A stretch of 64,000 nucleotides of DNA from Hyunsoonleella pacifica (GTDB lineage: Bacteria; Bacteroidota; Bacteroidia; Flavobacteriales; Flavobacteriaceae). Both the position numbers and the translations under genes were made by a program. A model generated the notes under the pieces. That model searched no databases and was not told the DNA's origin. It worked only from the letters and a program-made list of their open reading frames with translations. The number at the start of each line of letters is the position of its first letter. The stretch's first letter is position 1. Of this stretch, positions 60,121-64,000 are shown piece after piece. The DNA lies in NCBI RefSeq assembly GCF_004310335.1, contig NZ_SIRS01000006.1, forward strand, positions 222,297-286,296. The letters are read 5' to 3'.

Positions 60121-61158
60121 ATGAGTAATCCTATAGTTAGACTTTTTAGATCACGAATATATACCGCCCTAATTTTGTTGGTGTTTATCATGCTAACTGG
60201 GGTGTTAGGTTATCGTTTTATTTCTAGTTATTCTTGGGTAGATGCCCTATACATGACGGTTATAACAATGACTACTGTAGGATTTGGTGAGGTAGTACCT
60301 TTAGACGATCAATCTAAAATATTCACTATATTTTTAATTTTGGCTAGTGTAATTATAGTAGGGTATGCGCTATCCATTATTACAGAGTATATTTTAAGTA
60401 AAAATGACATTGAAGAATTAAAACATAAGAAGATGCAAAAGAAAATAGATGCTTTTAAAGATCATGTTGTTATTTGTGGTTACGGTAGAAATGGTAAACA
60501 AGCAGCCAGAAAGTTACAAGCATATAACAAATCGTTTGTAGTGATTGAAAAAGATAAGGAAGTAGAAGAACGATTAAAATATGACGATGTACCTTATGTT
60601 ATTGGTAATGCGAATGAAGATGAAACCTTATTGCTAGCTGGTGTTGATAGAGCATCTAATTTTATATCTGCGCTTCCAAGCGATGCAGACAATCTATTTG
60701 TAGTTCTATCCACTAGGCAACTCAACAAAAAAATAAACATTATTAGTAGAGCATCTCAAGAATCGTCATATCAAAAACTAAAATTTGCTGGGGCAAACAA
60801 TGTTATATTACCAGATATGATTGGGGGAGACCACATGGCTTCATTAGTGGTTGTGCCTGGTTTAATGGAGTTTATAGATAACCTTTCCATTGTTGGTGAT
60901 GCCAATATTAATATTGAAGAAGTAGCGGTAGAAAAGCTATTTAATATAAAAAATAAAAAACGACGCACAATTAAGGATTTAGATTTAAGAAAAAAAACAG
61001 GCTGTACTGTTATTGGCTACAAAGATGAAAATGGAGAATACACAGTCAACCCAGAAGCCGAGTTACCACTAGCACCAAAATCTAAAATTATAGTATTAGG
61101 AAGGCCAGAACAAATAGAAGAGTTAAATTCCGAATACGATATTGAGTTAGAAGAATAA
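60121..61158 (+). CDS. Potassium channel with RCK (TrkA-N/TrkA-C) domain
   Basis: 345 residues. Two membrane helices with the selectivity filter TVGFG at 52-56 in MTTVGFGEVVP, then a cytoplasmic Rossmann RCK domain (HVVICGYGRNGKQAARKL, VIGNANEDETLLLAGVDRAS) and a C-terminal TrkA-C part (EAELPLAPKSKIIVLGRPEQ). MthK-like K+ channel gated by ligands. Three bases after PspC. Confidence 0.94.
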   Translation: MSNPIVRLFRSRIYTALILLVFIMLTGVLGYRFISSYSWVDALYMTVITMTTVGFGEVVPLDDQSKIFTIFLILASVIIVGYALSIITEYILSKNDIEELKHKKMQKKIDAFKDHVVICGYGRNGKQAARKLQAYNKSFVVIEKDKEVEERLKYDDVPYVIGNANEDETLLLAGVDRASNFISALPSDADNLFVVLSTRQLNKKINIISRASQESSYQKLKFAGANNVILPDMIGGDHMASLVVVPGLMEFIDNLSIVGDANINIEEVAVEKLFNIKNKKRRTIKDLDLRKKTGCTVIGYKDENGEYTVNPEAELPLAPKSKIIVLGRPEQIEELNSEYDIELEE

Positions 61159-61255
61159 ACATATTTGGCATAATATGTTTTAAAAATCGTTTTTTTTTAG
61201 CATCTTGCTATCTTCTTATACATATTTTTCAATAAAACACTAACATATTTTAACT

Positions 61256-62893
61256 ATGAAGAAATATCTTCTTTCATTATTTACAATAATTTTACCACTA
61301 TTATCTTTTGCTCAAGAAGCAGAAAAAGGATTAGATGAAAAAATAAATGATGCCTTTATGCCAATTGCGGTATGGTGGGAAGGTCTAGTGTTAACAACTG
61401 TTCCTATTACAGGATATAATGTACCATTTGTAGTTATACTTCTCGTAGTGGGAGCGCTGTTTTTTACATTTTATTTTAAAATCCCAAGTATCACTAGATT
61501 CCCTTTAGCTATTAATACAGTTAGGGGCAAGTATGATGAGCTTGAAGGTCATGGTATTGAAGAAAAAGTAGCAGTGAACATTGTAGATGGAGATTTACCA
61601 GATACAATTAGAGATGAAAGTCAAGAAGGGGAAGTTACCCATTTTCAAGCATTAGCAACAGCGGTTTCTGGTACAGTAGGTTTAGGAAACATTGCGGGTG
61701 TAGCAGTGGCAATAGCATTAGGAGGTCCTGGTGCAACATTTTGGATGATAGTTTGTGGATTAATTGGAATGGCAACTAAATTTGTGGAATGTACTTTAGG
61801 TGTAAAATATAGAGACGTTGGAGAAGATGGAACTGTGTATGGAGGACCAATGTATTATTTGTCAAAGGGGCTCCAAGAGAGAGGTTTTTCAGTAATAGGA
61901 AAGGTATTAGCTGTTCTATTTGCAATACTATGTGTTGGTGCATCTTTTGGAGGGGGTAATGCATTTCAATCTAACCAAGCTGCGGTTCAATTAAGCTCAT
62001 TGTTTAATTTAGAAGGAGGAGCTACAGGATTAATAATTGGATTTGTTTTAGCAATCTTAGTAGGTATTGTTATCATAGGAGGTATTAAGCGTATTGCAAA
62101 AATTACTGAGAAAATAGTCCCATTTATGGCAGGTATTTATGTACTTGCTGCATTGATAATAATTTTTGCTAATATCAATCATATTGGAGATGCATTTGGA
62201 TTAATATTTTCAGGCGCATTTACGCCAATGGCAGGACTTGGTGGTTTGGTTGGAGTTTTAATTGTTGGTTTTCAAAGAGCAGCATTCTCTAATGAAGCTG
62301 GTGCTGGATCTGCTGCAATTGCGCATTCTGCAGTAAAAACTAAATATCCTGCTTCTGAAGGTGTTGTGGCATTACTAGAACCATTTATTGATACTGTAGT
62401 GATTTGTACTATGACAGCATTAGTAATTATTTTCTTTAATATAGATGGTACTAATATGCAAAGTGTTTTTCAATATGGTGCTGCAGGTGATTCTTCAAGT
62501 AGTGTATTGTTAAATGCTGATGGGAGTTCGGTAGGGGGAGTAGATTTAACTTCAATGGCCTTTGATTCTGTTATTCCTGGATTTTCATATATACTTACAA
62601 TTGCAATCGTTTTGTTTGCATTCTCTACAATGATTTCTTGGTCGTATTATGGCTTACAGTCATGGAAATATTTATTTGGTAAGGGTAAAACAGCGGATTT
62701 AGTTTATAAGGTTCTATTTTTGCTATTTGTGGTAATTGGGGCAGCTGCAACTCTTGATGCAGTAATAAAGTTCTCTGATGCTATGATATTGGCTTTAGTA
62801 TTTCCTAACATGATAGGCTTATTTTTCTTATTCCCTAAAGTAAAAGAAGAAATGAATAAATACCAAGAGGCGATTAAGGCGAATAAGGAATAA
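61256..62893 (+). CDS. AGCS family alanine/amino acid:cation symporter
   Basis: 545 residues. N-terminal signal-like helix (LLSLFTIILPLLSFAQ), then about ten membrane helices. The family signatures THFQALATAVSGTVGLGNIA, GPMYYLSKGLQERGF and AAFSNEAGAGSAAIAHSAVK are present. Takes up alanine or glycine with sodium or protons. A strong hairpin with T run follows its stop, but this lies in the first codons of the next gene. Confidence 0.94.
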   Translation: MKKYLLSLFTIILPLLSFAQEAEKGLDEKINDAFMPIAVWWEGLVLTTVPITGYNVPFVVILLVVGALFFTFYFKIPSITRFPLAINTVRGKYDELEGHGIEEKVAVNIVDGDLPDTIRDESQEGEVTHFQALATAVSGTVGLGNIAGVAVAIALGGPGATFWMIVCGLIGMATKFVECTLGVKYRDVGEDGTVYGGPMYYLSKGLQERGFSVIGKVLAVLFAILCVGASFGGGNAFQSNQAAVQLSSLFNLEGGATGLIIGFVLAILVGIVIIGGIKRIAKITEKIVPFMAGIYVLAALIIIFANINHIGDAFGLIFSGAFTPMAGLGGLVGVLIVGFQRAAFSNEAGAGSAAIAHSAVKTKYPASEGVVALLEPFIDTVVICTMTALVIIFFNIDGTNMQSVFQYGAAGDSSSSVLLNADGSSVGGVDLTSMAFDSVIPGFSYILTIAIVLFAFSTMISWSYYGLQSWKYLFGKGKTADLVYKVLFLLFVVIGAAATLDAVIKFSDAMILALVFPNMIGLFFLFPKVKEEMNKYQEAIKANKE

Positions 62894-62910
62894 TTAAATA
62901 TTTATATCAA

Positions 62911-63807
62911 ATGAAATCCCATTTCCTATTCACTAAAGAACAACGAAATGGGATTTTTTTATTTGTACTAGTTATAGTAGCGTTGCAGTGCATTTACTTT
63001 TTTGTAGATTTTTCTTCAGATGATATTTCTATAAACCAAGAAGAACTAAAGCAATATGAAACAGAAATAGATTCCCTAAGGCGCATAGCAATAGAAGAAA
63101 GCAAACCAAAATTATATCCCTTTAACCCAAACTATATTACAGATTACAAAGGCGAGGTTTTAGGAATGAGTAATGAAGAAATTGATAGATTATTAGCTTT
63201 TAGAAAGGCCAATAAATGGATAAACTCCACAAGGCAATTTCAAGAAGTAACAGGAGTTTCAGATTCGCTTTTAGCTCAAATATCTCCTTATTTTAAATTT
63301 CCTGATTGGGTTAGTAACCCAAATCGAGTATCAAAAAATTATCAAGCAGATGATTTCAGAAAGTATGACAAGTCCAACAAAGGCAAACCTCTTTCCTATG
63401 CACAAAAGATAGATTTAAATGAAGCAACAGAAAAACAACTCCAACTTGTTAATGGTATTGGGGAGAAGTTATCACAGCGGATTATAAAGTACCGTAATAA
63501 ATTTAAAGGCGGTTTTATTGCAGATGTACAATTGCATGATGTCTATGGATTAACTCCAGAAGTAATAGAAAACATTAAATCTAAATTTACGGTAAAAACA
63601 CCTAGAGCAATCAAGACTATAAATATTAATACGGCAGGGGTTGACAAACTAGTAACAATTAACCATATAGACTATGAAATTGCCTATAATATTATAGAAT
63701 ACCGTAAGCTGCACGAAGGCTTTTCATCCTTAAATGAATTGTTAAAAGTAAAAGACTTTCCTATAAGTAAATTAGAGATAATTAAATTATCTTTGCACTT
63801 TCAATAA
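62911..63807 (+). CDS. Helix-hairpin-helix (ComEA-like) membrane protein
   Basis: 298 residues. One N-terminal membrane helix (GIFLFVLVIVALQCIYFFVD), then a soluble part with repeated helix-hairpin-helix modules: IDLNEATEKQLQLVNGIGEK followed by SQRIIKYRNKFKGG around 165-195, and ININTAGVDKLVTINHIDYE followed by AYNIIEYRKLHEGF near 240-275. HhH proteins bind DNA; the exported, anchored form resembles ComEA, involved in DNA uptake. Codons 2-16 double as a terminator hairpin. Confidence 0.88.
   Translation: MKSHFLFTKEQRNGIFLFVLVIVALQCIYFFVDFSSDDISINQEELKQYETEIDSLRRIAIEESKPKLYPFNPNYITDYKGEVLGMSNEEIDRLLAFRKANKWINSTRQFQEVTGVSDSLLAQISPYFKFPDWVSNPNRVSKNYQADDFRKYDKSNKGKPLSYAQKIDLNEATEKQLQLVNGIGEKLSQRIIKYRNKFKGGFIADVQLHDVYGLTPEVIENIKSKFTVKTPRAIKTININTAGVDKLVTINHIDYEIAYNIIEYRKLHEGFSSLNELLKVKDFPISKLEIIKLSLHFQ
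62914..62960 (+). terminator. Intrinsic terminator inside the start of the HhH gene
   Basis: AAATCCCATTTC (62914-62925) and GAAATGGGATTT (62945-62956) form a perfect 12-bp stem with a 19-base loop, followed by T to 62960. It is placed 20 bases after the symporter stop, as a terminator would be, but inside codons 2-17 of the next gene. Confidence 0.75.
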
Positions 63808-63877
63808 ATGAGCACATTAAAATTTCCTACTCTTTACAAACCAAACAGAGTTTTAATGTTTATTTAAAAATTAAAGT

Positions 63878-64000
63878 ATGACAAGTATGTACTTCACTGA
63901 AGAGCACAATCTCTTTAGAAAAAGTTTACAAGATTTCCTAAAAAAAGAAGTAGTCCCACATATTGAAGATTGGGAAAAATCAGGAGAAATAGATAAATCT
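63878..64000 (+). CDS. Acyl-CoA dehydrogenase, N-terminal part, cut by the window edge
   Basis: The first 41 codons from ATG 63878 (TSMYFTEEHNLFRKSLQDFL, then KKEVVPHIEDWEKSGEID). This is the usual opening helix of acyl-CoA dehydrogenases (EEHxxFRxSLRxFL...EVxPHxxxWE). The FAD and catalytic regions are outside the window. A second ATG lies 9 bases in. Confidence 0.85.
   Translation, partial: MTSMYFTEEHNLFRKSLQDFLKKEVVPHIEDWEKSGEIDKS

Noticed and set aside
1-64000. CRISPR array, prophage, insertion sequence with transposase, or rRNA operon
   Set aside because: No regularly spaced direct repeats, no transposase, integrase or phage structural genes and no rRNA sequence were seen. No tRNA gene was recognised apart from the tRNA-like part of tmRNA.

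Overview
The window looks like a chromosomal segment of a marine-type member of the Flavobacteriaceae (Bacteroidota). The DNA is AT-rich, most promoters that can be read carry the Bacteroidota -7 element TAnnTTTG, few genes have a Shine-Dalgarno sequence, and the tmRNA tag reads GENNYALAA. Family content (DUF2851, NamZ/DUF1343, CreD, WG repeats, FdtA/FdtB, TPR plus outer-membrane barrel pair) fits the same group. All names below come from reading the sequence; no database search was run.

Layout. 1-1080: end of a basic-tailed protein, a small gene with a stop at codon 2, a VF530-family protein and (minus strand) a DUF805 protein without a usable start. 1097-9005: a complete tryptophan operon on the minus strand (promoter, trpL leader peptide with three Trp codons, attenuator hairpin, trpE, G, D, C, fused trpF-trpB, trpA). 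It is interrupted by a GIY-YIG nuclease gene between inverted 23-nt palindromes, by several repeats, and by a HEPN-like gene. 9086-12236: MarR regulator, two thioredoxin-like proteins, two rhodaneses, a small coiled-coil membrane protein. 12294-15346: LacI-type repressor divergent from kdgK-eda, with two matching 20-nt operators. 15532-20605: a coiled-coil protein with 201-bp tandem repeats and a large Asp-box propeller protein. 20722-21115: tmRNA. 21335-34359: dehydrogenase, M48 protease, radical SAM protein, small membrane proteins, a CreD/winged-helix regulatory module with its own palindromic operator, CDGSH protein, kdsA, typA.

34459-43662 is a surface-polysaccharide cluster: two O-antigen flippases, FemAB/GNAT-like transferase, FdtB-type aminotransferase, FdtA isomerase and four glycosyltransferases. 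43665-49477 holds ftsE, a large TPR protein and an outer-membrane barrel protein. 49777-58526 is a mixed region (DUF3179, methyltransferase, YkgJ-type protein, fatty acid hydroxylase, NamZ, LolC/E-like permease, WG-repeat protein, VOC protein, DUF2721) that contains the scar of a tandem duplication. 58581-64000 holds DUF2851, PspC, a K+ channel, an AGCS symporter, a helix-hairpin-helix protein and the start of an acyl-CoA dehydrogenase.

The strongest observations are regulatory and structural: ribosome-mediated attenuation of trp with a nuclease cassette inserted between the attenuator and trpE; a trpF-trpB fusion that depends on an A7 run; self-consistent operator pairs for the LacI and winged-helix regulators; two families of small dispersed repeats, one copy lying just upstream of tmRNA; a duplication junction; and a textbook terminator hairpin written into the first codons of a protein gene.
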